A DNA stretch of 23,994 nucleotides from an uncultured Eubacteriaceae bacterium (GTDB taxonomy: Bacteria > Bacillota > Clostridia > Lachnospirales > CAG-274): positions 1 to 23,994 of the forward strand of contig CALIRN010000036.1 in the NCBI GenBank assembly GCA_938042265.1, given 5' to 3'. The notes below the pieces were generated by a model. The model saw only the letters and a list, made by a program, of their open reading frames with translations. It ran no database searches and was not told where the DNA came from. The position numbers were made by a program, and so were the translations under genes. Below, piece after piece: positions 16,711 through 22,991 of the stretch; the stretch's first letter is position 1, and every line of letters begins with the position of its first letter.

Positions 16711-18723
16711 ATGAGATATATATCGGTTATAATGTGTTTTGTTATGACCTTATCATTGTTTTGCGTACGGTGCTATGGCTGCGCTACTGCGCATATAGAC
16801 ATACAGTATATTCCCCGTGAGGAGACATATATATCAGCGTTTTCCGCAGACAGCCTTAATGATATTATCAAACCCAAGGCAGTATATGCTGATGATAATG
16901 GCCATATAAAGGCTGTTACATTTAAACTGGACAGCAGCACAATTCCCTCAGGACTTTCAATGCGTATCAACGGTACGGTACATGACATAACCTCCTTACC
17001 CGAGAATAATGGCATGGTATATGAATACCTTGATGACAATATAATCATAGACGACTCGCAGGTTATCGTACAATTTTTCAGTACTTATGAGGAAACCTCT
17101 CCCGTTAAGCTTAATCCCGTTAAAATGGTTACGTCAGAAAATGGCAACTGGACAGCCTCTGAGGATGGCCACACACTCTACCTTTACAATGGTACCGATA
17201 AAAATATAACTGTCCCCAATTTTTACAATAACATCATAGTAACTACTGTAGGCGGCTATGTTGAGAAAGACATATATACCAACATTTTAAGGGATGCTAC
17301 CGACAGGGCAATAAGCTCAGCCGCAATTTCTGAGGGGATAATAAACATAAATCATTTTGCCTTTTATAATATTTCCACCCTGAGGGATATTACCTTGCCC
17401 GACAGTCTTGAAAATATCGGTAATGGAGCCTTTGCCTATTCTCCCATAAGACAAATCACAATTCCCCAAAACCTTAAAGGTTTGTATCCTTATGCCTTTT
17501 TTGAGTGCAGGGAGCTGACAGGAGAAATAATAATCCCCGGAGGCGTTAATACAATAGGCGAAGCAGCATTTTACAACTGTCCCAAAATAACAGGCTCCAT
17601 TGTAATAAGCGAGGGCGTTGAGGAAATAGGCGATATGGCATTTGCAGGTGCAGGAATAAAGCAGCATTTTACCTCCCTTGAGCTTCCCGATACCCTAAAA
17701 AGAATAGGCTGCTATGCCTTCCAGAATTGCGTTGATATTGCAGAGCTGGCTTTACCCGAGGGTTTGGAAATAATTTCCGACGGTGCTTTTGATCATATGT
17801 CAGGCATAAGCAACAGCACTCTTGTTATACCATCAACGGTGACAACCATAGGCGGCGACTACAATGTGGAACAAAACACTCTCTATGGAGGTCACGTATT
17901 TTATGATATGGGTCAAAACAGCACATTTACTGCTTTTGAGGTAGCAGACGGAAACCAATACTTTAAAACGGTTGACGGAATACTCTATTCCGCTGATATG
18001 ACACGTATGCTTGCTTATCCGAGGGGTAAAAGAGATACCGTATTTGAAATTCCCGAGGGTGTAACCCAGCTTGACGAAATGGCTTTTTCAAGAGCCTCAT
18101 ATCTTAAAACCATTATTCTGCCTGACAGCTATGAAATAAAAACCTCTGTCCCCGAAAATATACTTAATCAGGACGGTAACAGCCTTGCGGTAGCACTTTA
18201 TGTTTACACTACTGTCGCCAATGTAGAGGTAAAGTCAACAAATACCCGCTATGCCTCCTCTGACGGTATATTATACTCCAAGGACATGAAAAGCCTTTGG
18301 TATATACCCACACAGCATACGGGCACTATAAGTATATCCGATAAGTGTGAAAGGCTTGAAAAGGGCTGCATATTTATAGCCGGAAGATCAAATACAGGTT
18401 GGGAAAATGTTAGTATTTCTCCATCCGTATTTTGGATTGACAATGCAGCGGCAGACTTTTTAAACACATATTTTAAAGGCTATATTAAAACTGACGGCAG
18501 TATTTACTATACGATTGACAGTGATGGAGGTCTTACAGAGCTGACATACCTTATGGGAGATGCCAACATGGATGACAAAACGGACAGGCTTGATGCCTGC
18601 CTTGTATTAAGACTTATATCCGGCATAGCCGACGGCAGCAAAATAAATAAAAAAGCCGCCGATGTAAGCTCAGACGGATATATCGATATAACTGATATAA
18701 TAGATATAATGTCATTATCTTAA
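16711..18723 (+). CDS. Secreted BspA-type leucine-rich-repeat protein with C-terminal dockerin
   Basis: 670-residue exported protein. Residues 1 to about 26 form a signal peptide (basic start, hydrophobic ISVIMCFVMTLSLFCV, small residues after it). From about 200 to 560 there are repeated BspA/LRR_5 units of the form xxIxIPxxVxxIGxxAFxxC, for example TIGEAAFYNCPKITG and RIGCYAFQNCVDIAEL, interrupted by blocks with DGILYS that typify these proteins. Residues 614-670 are a type I dockerin: two calcium-binding repeats, GDANMDDKTDRLDA and ADVSSDGYIDITDI, joined by a helix. The first repeat is slightly degenerate (DDKTD where DGKVD is common). Dockerins bind cohesins, so the protein may be held in a cell-surface or secreted complex; LRR proteins of this type act in adhesion or ligand binding. 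There is no sortase motif. The ligand is unknown. Confidence 0.9.
   Translation: MRYISVIMCFVMTLSLFCVRCYGCATAHIDIQYIPREETYISAFSADSLNDIIKPKAVYADDNGHIKAVTFKLDSSTIPSGLSMRINGTVHDITSLPENNGMVYEYLDDNIIIDDSQVIVQFFSTYEETSPVKLNPVKMVTSENGNWTASEDGHTLYLYNGTDKNITVPNFYNNIIVTTVGGYVEKDIYTNILRDATDRAISSAAISEGIININHFAFYNISTLRDITLPDSLENIGNGAFAYSPIRQITIPQNLKGLYPYAFFECRELTGEIIIPGGVNTIGEAAFYNCPKITGSIVISEGVEEIGDMAFAGAGIKQHFTSLELPDTLKRIGCYAFQNCVDIAELALPEGLEIISDGAFDHMSGISNSTLVIPSTVTTIGGDYNVEQNTLYGGHVFYDMGQNSTFTAFEVADGNQYFKTVDGILYSADMTRMLAYPRGKRDTVFEIPEGVTQLDEMAFSRASYLKTIILPDSYEIKTSVPENILNQDGNSLAVALYVYTTVANVEVKSTNTRYASSDGILYSKDMKSLWYIPTQHTGTISISDKCERLEKGCIFIAGRSNTGWENVSISPSVFWIDNAAADFLNTYFKGYIKTDGSIYYTIDSDGGLTELTYLMGDANMDDKTDRLDACLVLRLISGIADGSKINKKAADVSSDGYIDITDIIDIMSLS
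18550..18723 (+). other. Dockerin type I module (within the LRR protein)
   Basis: 57 residues at the extreme C-terminus with paired EF-hand-like loops; acidic residues at loop positions 1, 3, 5, and 12 are largely present. The presence of a dockerin implies that a cohesin-bearing scaffold is encoded elsewhere in the genome. Confidence 0.8.
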
Positions 18724-18734
18724 TAATAAAATTG

Positions 18735-18764
18735 TTTACAACATACATTGTTATATAGTATAAT
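18735..18764 (+). promoter_or_regulatory. Promoter of uppP
   Basis: TTTACA (-35, 18735-18740; 5/6), an 18-base spacer and a perfect TATAAT (-10, 18759-18764), in the short gap after the LRR gene. The GGAGG ribosome site then precedes the uppP ATG by 7 bases. Confidence 0.6.
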
Positions 18765-18791
18765 ATGAAAAATTAATACAGGAGGATAGCT

Positions 18792-19616
18792 ATGGCTCTT
18801 TGGGAAATAATTAAAGCAATCATAATAGGTATCGTTGAGGGTATAACCGAATGGCTGCCCATAAGCAGTACCGGACATATGATACTGGTTGAGGAATTTT
18901 TAAAGCTGAATATGAGTGACGACTTTGTGGAAATGTTTAACGTAGTTATTCAGCTTGGCGCAATACTTGCCGTAGTGGTTATATACTTTAATAAGCTTAA
19001 TCCGCTGGATAAACATAAATCCAAGCGTGAAGTAGCAGACACAATGCAGCTTTGGTATAAAGTAATCATTGCCTGTCTGCCTGCCGCCGTTATCGGACTT
19101 TTATTTGATGACTGGCTTAACGAGCACCTATTTAAACCCGTTGTGGTAGCCGCAATGCTTATTGTTTACGGTATACTCTTCATCATTGTTGAAAAATACA
19201 ATAAAAACAGACAGCCAAAGGTAACGGCTCTTAACAAACTTACATACAAAACCGCGTTTTTGATAGGTATGTTTCAGGTACTGTCACTGATACCCGGTAC
19301 CTCACGGTCGGGAGCAACAATCTTAGGCGGTCTTATACTGGGCACATCAAGGTTTGTTGCGGCAGAATTTACCTTTTTTCTTGCAATACCCGTTATGTTT
19401 GGAGCAAGCATTTTAAAAATAGTAAAATTCGGTTTTGCTTTCAGCGGTCTGGAAATTGCGGTTTTGCTTACGGGTATGGTTGTGGCATTTGCGGTTTCAA
19501 TTGCGGCAATAAAATTTCTTATCAGTTATATTAAAAATAACAGCTTTACAGCCTTTGGCGTGTACAGAATTGTACTGGGTATACTGGTATTAGGGTACTT
19601 TTTAATAGCCAAATAA
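18792..19616 (+). CDS. uppP: Undecaprenyl-diphosphate phosphatase (BacA family)
   Basis: Integral membrane enzyme that dephosphorylates undecaprenyl pyrophosphate so the lipid carrier can be reused for peptidoglycan and surface polysaccharides; overproduction gives bacitracin resistance. 274 residues, the usual length. The two catalytic inverted-repeat motifs are present: [15 protein letters not shown] (16-30) with its glutamates, and [10 protein letters not shown] (168-177) with the catalytic arginine and serine. About eight membrane helices are expected and the sequence is hydrophobic throughout. It follows the LRR gene on the same strand but has its own promoter and terminator. Its position beside the polysaccharide operon fits carrier recycling, though the gene is a general housekeeping one. 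Confidence 0.97.
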   Translation: MALWEIIKAIIIGIVEGITEWLPISSTGHMILVEEFLKLNMSDDFVEMFNVVIQLGAILAVVVIYFNKLNPLDKHKSKREVADTMQLWYKVIIACLPAAVIGLLFDDWLNEHLFKPVVVAAMLIVYGILFIIVEKYNKNRQPKVTALNKLTYKTAFLIGMFQVLSLIPGTSRSGATILGGLILGTSRFVAAEFTFFLAIPVMFGASILKIVKFGFAFSGLEIAVLLTGMVVAFAVSIAAIKFLISYIKNNSFTAFGVYRIVLGILVLGYFLIAK

Positions 19617-19629
19617 ATTTTTATAATTG

Positions 19630-19657
19630 AGCTGTCACATTTTGTGGCAGCTTTTTT
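19630..19657 (+). terminator. Rho-independent terminator of uppP
   Basis: A 10-bp stem AGCTGTCACA / TGTGGCAGCT (19630-19652) with a TTT loop, directly followed by a run of six T (52-57). On the minus strand the hairpin also forms and could end the opposing ung operon, but there it lacks a good U-run. Confidence 0.88.
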
Positions 19658-19681
19658 GCCTATGTGGCTGTAAATTAGTGT

Positions 19682-19895
19682 TTATCTTGGTAGGCTTAAC
19701 AAAAATTTATCCAGCTCACGCCGTTTTTTTATAACCGCTATCTTATCCTCGTATTTTTCCACAGCCCTTCTGAAACGCTGTTTACACCTTTTCTCTCTGC
19801 CTTTCCACAAAACCCCTTTTTTTATTTTTTCTCCTAACCTCTCAGACAGCGTTGATTTCCTGCGGCCGCTGTAAGCCCATAACCGCTATTTTCAT
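19682..19895 (-). pseudogene. Decayed P-loop nucleotide kinase (DNA topology modulation/FlaR-like) remnant
   Basis: An ATG with AGGTGA 5 bases upstream starts MKIAVMG, then one extra base shifts the frame and TGA stops it at 19842-19844. Removing one base restores MKIAVMG-YSGRRKSTLSERLGEK, clearly the P-loop start of the FlaR-like kinase family (normally GYSGSGKSTL). The reading then passes directly to VLWKGREKRCKQRFRR...ELDKFLLSL, which matches the family's C-terminal part. About 110 middle residues are therefore missing, and the Walker A glycine is an arginine. Total length is 71 codons plus one base. It follows the ung stop by 9 bases, as the last member of that operon. Three independent lesions make this a genuine dead gene and not a sequencing error. 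Family recognition is from memory of the conserved ends. Confidence 0.75.
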
Positions 19896-19904
19896 TATAA
19901 TCAC

Positions 19905-20567
19905 CTAAATATTTGCCCAATTCACAGGCTTAACACCCTTCTCCTCTAAAAACTCATTGCAGGCTTTAAAGTGACCGCAGCCGAAAAAGCCTCTGTATGC
20001 CGACAGGGGACTTGGATGGGCCGCCTTTAAAATGATATGATTTGGATTATCCAGAAGGCTCTCTTTTTTTTGCGAGGGTAAGCCCCACAGCAGGTACACA
20101 ACAGGCTGATTAAGCCTGTTTATATAGCTTACGACATTATCCGTGAAAACTTCCCAACCTCTGCCCTTGTGGGAATTGGCACTGCCCTTTCTTACGGTCA
20201 TAACAGTATTAAGCATAAGCACACCCTGTTTTGCCCAGTCCTCCAAAAAACCGTTTTCCCGATTAAGGCTGCCGTACTCCTCGGTTATTTCCCTGTATAT
20301 ATTCTTAAGGGAGGGGGGTAGCTTTGTCTGACCCGGCAGTACCGAAAAGCATAAGCCATGTGCCTGATTAGGCTCATGGTATGGGTCCTGTCCCAAAATA
20401 ACAGCCTTTACTTGCTCAGGCTTTGTAAGCTCAAAGGCTCTGAATATATTTTCCTTTTGAGGATAACATATTCCCTCTGCATATTCCCTGTCCACAAATT
20501 CCATTAAGGGCTTAAAATAGTCCTTTTGCTGCTCCGCTTTAAAAAATTCTTCCCAATCGTTTTTCAT
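19905..20567 (-). CDS. ung: Uracil-DNA glycosylase, family 1
   Basis: Removes uracil from DNA, arising by cytosine deamination or dUTP misincorporation, to start base-excision repair. 220 residues, typical. The water-activating motif GQDPYHE (59-65, D61) and the C-terminal HPSPLSAYRGFFGCGHF block with the catalytic histidine are intact; LLWG is the central beta strand motif. GAGGAGA lies just before the ATG. The start overlaps the stop of the upstream lipoprotein frame as ATGA, indicating translational coupling. It belongs to an operon that also holds an AlkD-like glycosylase, so two base-excision enzymes would be made together. Confidence 0.97.
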   Translation of the reverse strand: MKNDWEEFFKAEQQKDYFKPLMEFVDREYAEGICYPQKENIFRAFELTKPEQVKAVILGQDPYHEPNQAHGLCFSVLPGQTKLPPSLKNIYREITEEYGSLNRENGFLEDWAKQGVLMLNTVMTVRKGSANSHKGRGWEVFTDNVVSYINRLNQPVVYLLWGLPSQKKESLLDNPNHIILKAAHPSPLSAYRGFFGCGHFKACNEFLEEKGVKPVNWANI

Positions 20568-20990
20568 TGTATGCTCTCCTCATAAATTTCAGTTTTTTTA
20601 TAGGTTACAGTTCCGTCTGTTCCACTTACATATATGCTATCATCAATATTTGACCAATGATCACCGTATACAAGCCATTTTAGGTCAAAGGTGTACCACC
20701 GTTGCCTTTCTTTAGTTGAAACCGGATAAAGAATATCTATTTTATTGACGGTTTTTACATCTACAGTTCCCTGCTCAATTTTCCAATAATCCTTTGCTGT
20801 TTCATAAGCCTGTAAAAAGGATATATAATTCTCATTCGCCCCTTTGCTGTTTTCAATTTCAGCTATTTCCCTCCACTGTTTCCGACTGATAATTTATATC
20901 TGCCGTAGTTTGCTCTGTTTCTGCCGATGTACTACCACACCCAATAAACATAACAGCCAGTGACAATACACCAAACAATTGTATTTTCAC
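20564..20990 (-). pseudogene. Small lipoprotein gene broken by one frameshift
   Basis: A GTG start at 20990, with AGGA a few bases upstream inside the previous gene's end, encodes a lipoprotein signal: VKIQLFGVLSLAVMFIGCGSTS, with Cys18 as lipidation site. This frame stops after 43 residues at 20859. The next frame is open from 20893 and encodes about 110 further residues (WREIAEIENSKGANENYISF... to TYKKTEIYEESIQ), ending in a TGA that overlaps the ung ATG. The total is 427 bases, 142 codons plus one, so one indel in the 35-base overlap at 20859-20893 joins them. The second half contains YISFLQAYETAKDYWKIEQGT and KRQRWYTFDLKWLVYG-like text and belongs to no family I know. Either a recent mutation or a sequencing error. 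Confidence 0.72.
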
Positions 20991-20992
20991 CT

Positions 20993-21220
20993 TTATTCCT
21001 CACCAAAATTTTCCATACAATATTCAAGTCCCAATTCAGTGAGAGTCATGGATACCTTAAACATATCTCTTCTGATAAATTCAATGTATTCCTTTATTTC
21101 ATTCACCGCCATATTAAAGGCGTGTATCTGTGAGGAAACAGGCGTATTTACCGTATAATCCTCACTTCGGACGTAAGCCTTGTATACATTTAAAAGTATT
21201 TCCCTTGCCGTATCGCTCAT
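20993..21220 (-). CDS. Hypothetical 75-residue protein
   Basis: Short acidic soluble protein starting MSDTAREILLNVYKAY, without signal peptide or membrane helix; predicted mostly helical. I do not recognise a family. Its reality is supported by operon packing: the ATG overlaps the stop of the alkD-like gene by 4 bases (ATGA), and the lipoprotein GTG follows its stop by 2 bases. The C-terminus LTELGLEYCMENFGEE and the middle AFNMAVNEIKEYIEFIRRDM look like ordinary amphipathic helices. No function is proposed. Confidence 0.7.
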   Translation of the reverse strand: MSDTAREILLNVYKAYVRSEDYTVNTPVSSQIHAFNMAVNEIKEYIEFIRRDMFKVSMTLTELGLEYCMENFGEE

Positions 21221-21903
21221 TTTTTCATTCCTTTCAGCATTTCCTTATCCTCATTGCTTACCCTGTAGGACTCTCTCATTTTTTGCAGAGCCTTGTTATA
21301 TGTAAACTTATAAATACTGCAGGTTCTTAAAAACTCCAGCGTTTTATCCCTAAACTTTACAAAGCAGACAGACAGCCCCCAGGCAACGGCCATTTTTACA
21401 TAATAGCCCTCATGCCTGATTTTACCGTACCATTCCAGCACTCTGTCAATATACTCTTCATTAATATAATGCTGCATCAAAATAACCGCGCCAAAGCGTG
21501 CCTCATACTCCTTATCCGAGGTTAAATAAGGCTGAATAAAAGAATACATTTCCTTTTGGTGCTTTTTAATATCCTTTAAATCACCGCTGACAACATCACA
21601 AACAGCCCAGTTATCAATTTTAGGCACAAACCTTTTAACATAATCCAGCTTTTCACTAAAGTCACAGCCGGCACCCGCCATTACCATACCGTAAAGCATA
21701 ATAATCTCATATATGCCGCTGTCCTCATACTCTGACAAAAACTGCCTCCAATCCTCCTTAATAAGCCCTTTGGCAATTTTCCGCAGCTGCGGTACACTCA
21801 CACCCAAAAGTCGTACATCTGCCCCCGGTATCAGCTTACCATGAAAATCCCTGTATTTTTCATCAGCAAGCTGTTTAAGCTCCTCCAAAACATATTCATA
21901 CAT
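21217..21903 (-). CDS. DNA alkylation repair protein, AlkD-like
   Basis: 228 residues of HEAT-like helical repeats belonging to the DNA alkylation repair family (AlkD/AlkC-type), which excise positively charged alkylated bases such as 3- and 7-methylpurines. Supporting segments are RLLGVSVPQLRKIAKGL (about 31-47), EIIMLYGMV, DNWAVCDVVSGDL (about 97-109), FGAVILMQHYI and YYVKMAVAWGLS near the end, which match the family's Trp/Asp-rich helices. GGGAGG sits 7 bases before the ATG. The upstream leader carries an intrinsic terminator ending about 20 bases before the start, so expression may need read-through. It heads an operon with a 75-residue protein, a broken lipoprotein gene and ung. Some family members are not glycosylases, so the activity is inferred. 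Confidence 0.85.
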   Translation of the reverse strand: MYEYVLEELKQLADEKYRDFHGKLIPGADVRLLGVSVPQLRKIAKGLIKEDWRQFLSEYEDSGIYEIIMLYGMVMAGAGCDFSEKLDYVKRFVPKIDNWAVCDVVSGDLKDIKKHQKEMYSFIQPYLTSDKEYEARFGAVILMQHYINEEYIDRVLEWYGKIRHEGYYVKMAVAWGLSVCFVKFRDKTLEFLRTCSIYKFTYNKALQKMRESYRVSNEDKEMLKGMKK

Positions 21904-21923
21904 AAACTAACCTCCCTGTAATG

Positions 21924-21950
21924 AAAAAGACCTCCGTATAAGCGGAGGCC
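21924..21950 (-). terminator. Intrinsic terminator inside the alkD leader
   Basis: Minus-strand GGCCUCCG / CGGAGGUC (8 bp, extendable by flanking A-U pairs) with a 6-base UAUAAG-complement loop, followed by UUUUU (21924-21928). Transcribing from the promoter at 22059-22087, it would stop RNA before the alkD ribosome site. No run of T follows on the plus strand, so it acts leftward only. Confidence 0.75.
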
Positions 21951-22052
21951 TCTGTATACTTGGTTATACCAAGAAAAAAAAGGAAAAAGATAAAAGAAAA
22001 GATGATTAATTAGCTTTGTCAGCAGAACCATAGGTCCTAAGCTACTTCTCTT
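21924..22052 (-). ncRNA. Structured leader or small RNA upstream of alkD
   Basis: From the promoter to the terminator the minus strand would yield an RNA of about 130 bases. It contains AGC-UU-AGGACC / GGUUCU-GCU around a 3-base UAU loop (22022-22043), an enclosing AGCUU/AAGCU (22011-22043) alternative, a pyrimidine-rich stretch, a CUUGG/CCAAG hairpin (21959-21973), then the terminator stem. The pattern is that of an attenuator, riboswitch or small RNA; I do not recognise the class. An ATG in it (22031) opens a hydrophobic frame beginning MVLLTKLINHLF, a possible leader peptide with only a weak ribosome site. Confidence 0.5.
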
Positions 22053-22058
22053 GTTGTT

Positions 22059-22087
22059 ATTATACTATTATTACAATTAAATTACAA
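22059..22087 (-). promoter_or_regulatory. Promoter of the alkD-ung operon
   Basis: Minus-strand TTGTAA (-35, 22082-22087), 17 bases, and a perfect TATAAT (-10, 22059-22064). The start is near 22052, giving a leader of about 150 bases before the AlkD ATG. Confidence 0.65.
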
Positions 22088-22131
22088 GCATTTTTATAAA
22101 AAAATATATAAAAATTTATTAACTTTTTAAG

Positions 22132-22247
22132 AACACACCAATTTAACGCAACAAAAAAATAAATTTATAAAAAATCAGGCACCTGGGAGCTGATTTTTCG
22201 CCGCTGTACAGCTAAATTTATTTTTTGCCCTTTATTAATAGGTGTTT
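22132..22247. repeat. MITE-like palindromic repeat, copy A
   Basis: About 116 bases that form nested inverted repeats. The outer arms begin AACAC and end GGTGTT; the next 14 bases, AAAAAATAAATTTA and TAAATTTATTTTTT, pair perfectly; inside are AAAAATCAG/CTGATTTTT and GCTGTACAGC. It resembles copy B in sequence and orientation. It contains no open frame and sits between the alkD promoter and the end of the Lrp gene. The ends and palindromy look like a miniature inverted-repeat element, but no target-site duplication is certain. Confidence 0.6.
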
Positions 22248-22287
22248 ATTTTAGTAGTGCTATACAAAATATAAAATTATATATCTT

Positions 22288-22767
22288 TTAAACATCTTCC
22301 CTTATTTTATAGAAAATATCACGGTGCTCGACACTGGTTGAAAAGGCAATCTGTGTTTTTGTTTTGCCAAACCTTTGCAGCTCTCCAATAAATCTGTCCA
22401 AAGACATTGTATCCTTAAATACTACCTCAATAAGCATGGAGAAATCACCAGTAACGCAGCTACACTCCACAACGTTGCAGCAGCCCTCAATATAAGGGTA
22501 AAATTCCTGCTTCTGCTCCGGGTCAACCTCCAGATTAATAAAGGCCTTTATGTTAAAGCCCAATGCAGAGGGATTAATATGTGCATGATAGCCCGATATT
22601 ATACCGTCACGCTCCAGCTTATCAATACGCGAGGATATGGCTGTAGGCGACAAAAACACCGTATCGGCAATTTCCTTAACCGAGATACGTGCATTGTTGC
22701 GCATAAGCTCTATAATTTTAAAATCGGTATCATCTATCGGCTGATGTGAATTATGTGTTCTTGGCAT
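22288..22767 (-). CDS. Lrp/AsnC-family transcriptional regulator
   Basis: Leucine-responsive-type regulator of 159 residues. Residues about 11-70 are the winged helix-turn-helix: IDDTDFKIIELMRNNARIS, then VKEIADTVFLSPTAISSRIDKLERDGII. The ligand-binding RAM domain follows, about 75-155 (KAFINLEVDPEQKQEFYPYI, ... ECSCVTGDFSMLIEVVFKDT), where amino acids bind and octamers form. The frame is open to 22842, but I start at the ATG at 22767, which has GAGG about 8 bases upstream and the typical MPRTH-containing N-terminus. It is flanked by two related repeats, is divergent from the thioesterase gene, and might control it; that is inference. Its own strong promoter lies at 22799-22827. Confidence 0.92.
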   Translation of the reverse strand: MPRTHNSHQPIDDTDFKIIELMRNNARISVKEIADTVFLSPTAISSRIDKLERDGIISGYHAHINPSALGFNIKAFINLEVDPEQKQEFYPYIEGCCNVVECSCVTGDFSMLIEVVFKDTMSLDRFIGELQRFGKTKTQIAFSTSVEHRDIFYKIREDV

Positions 22768-22798
22768 TCCTTTATCCTCAACTTTCCATATATATTTT

Positions 22799-22827
22799 AT
22801 TTTATGCCTATTTGGTGTCATTGTCAA
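22799..22827 (-). promoter_or_regulatory. Promoter of the Lrp-family regulator
   Basis: Minus-strand perfect TTGACA (-35, 22822-22827), 17 bases, TAAAAT (-10, 22799-22804; 5/6). The repeat copy B begins only 11 bases upstream. Lrp proteins commonly regulate their own gene, so its upstream DNA is a candidate binding region. Confidence 0.78.
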
Positions 22828-22837
22828 GAGTTTGAGC

Positions 22838-22937
22838 AACACTGATTTAATGCAGCAAAAAATAAATTTGCAGAAAACCTCAAACAGATTTTTTGCCTCA
22901 TCAGCTAAAATTTTTCCACCCTGAATAATAAGTGTTT
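22838..22937. repeat. MITE-like palindromic repeat, copy B
   Basis: About 100 bases, similar to copy A: both run ATTTAA(C/T)GCA(A/G)C-A-rich-ATAAATTT, a central ATTTTTxGCC, AGCTAAA, then AATAATA/TTAATA(A/G)GTGTTT. Outer arms are AACACT and AGTGTTT. It fills the space between the divergent promoters of the regulator (-35 at 22827) and the thioesterase (-35 at 22941). The similarity was aligned by eye, with several small gaps. Confidence 0.6.
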
Positions 22938-22940
22938 CCT

Positions 22941-22969
22941 TTGCTATTTTGCCCCCGTTATGTTATACT
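22941..22969 (+). promoter_or_regulatory. Promoter of the acyl-ACP thioesterase gene
   Basis: TTGCTA (-35, 22941-22946; 4/6), a 17-base spacer, TATACT (-10, 22964-22969; 5/6). The start would be about 22976, immediately at the AAAAGGAGG ribosome site, so the 5' leader is only about 16 bases. Confidence 0.55.
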
Positions 22970-22991
22970 GGTTAGAAAAGGAGGCATTATC

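Noticed and set aside
20564..20990. Programmed ribosomal frameshifting in the lipoprotein gene
   Set aside because: No slippery heptamer with downstream pseudoknot was evident in the 35-base overlap; a simple indel is more economical.
21831..22031. 66-codon frame starting in the alkD leader (hydrophobic, MVLLTKLINHLF...)
   Set aside because: It runs through the terminator hairpin and into alkD in another frame with only a weak AGGA three bases from the ATG. Kept only as a possible leader peptide, not as a gene.
21924..22052. T-box or known riboswitch before alkD
   Set aside because: No T-box sequence, specifier loop or class-defining core was found; alkD is also not an aminoacylation or amino-acid gene.
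22231..22231. GCTGTACAGC palindrome in repeat A as a stand-alone operator
   Set aside because: It is part of the larger nested inverted-repeat fold and has no identical partner in copy B.
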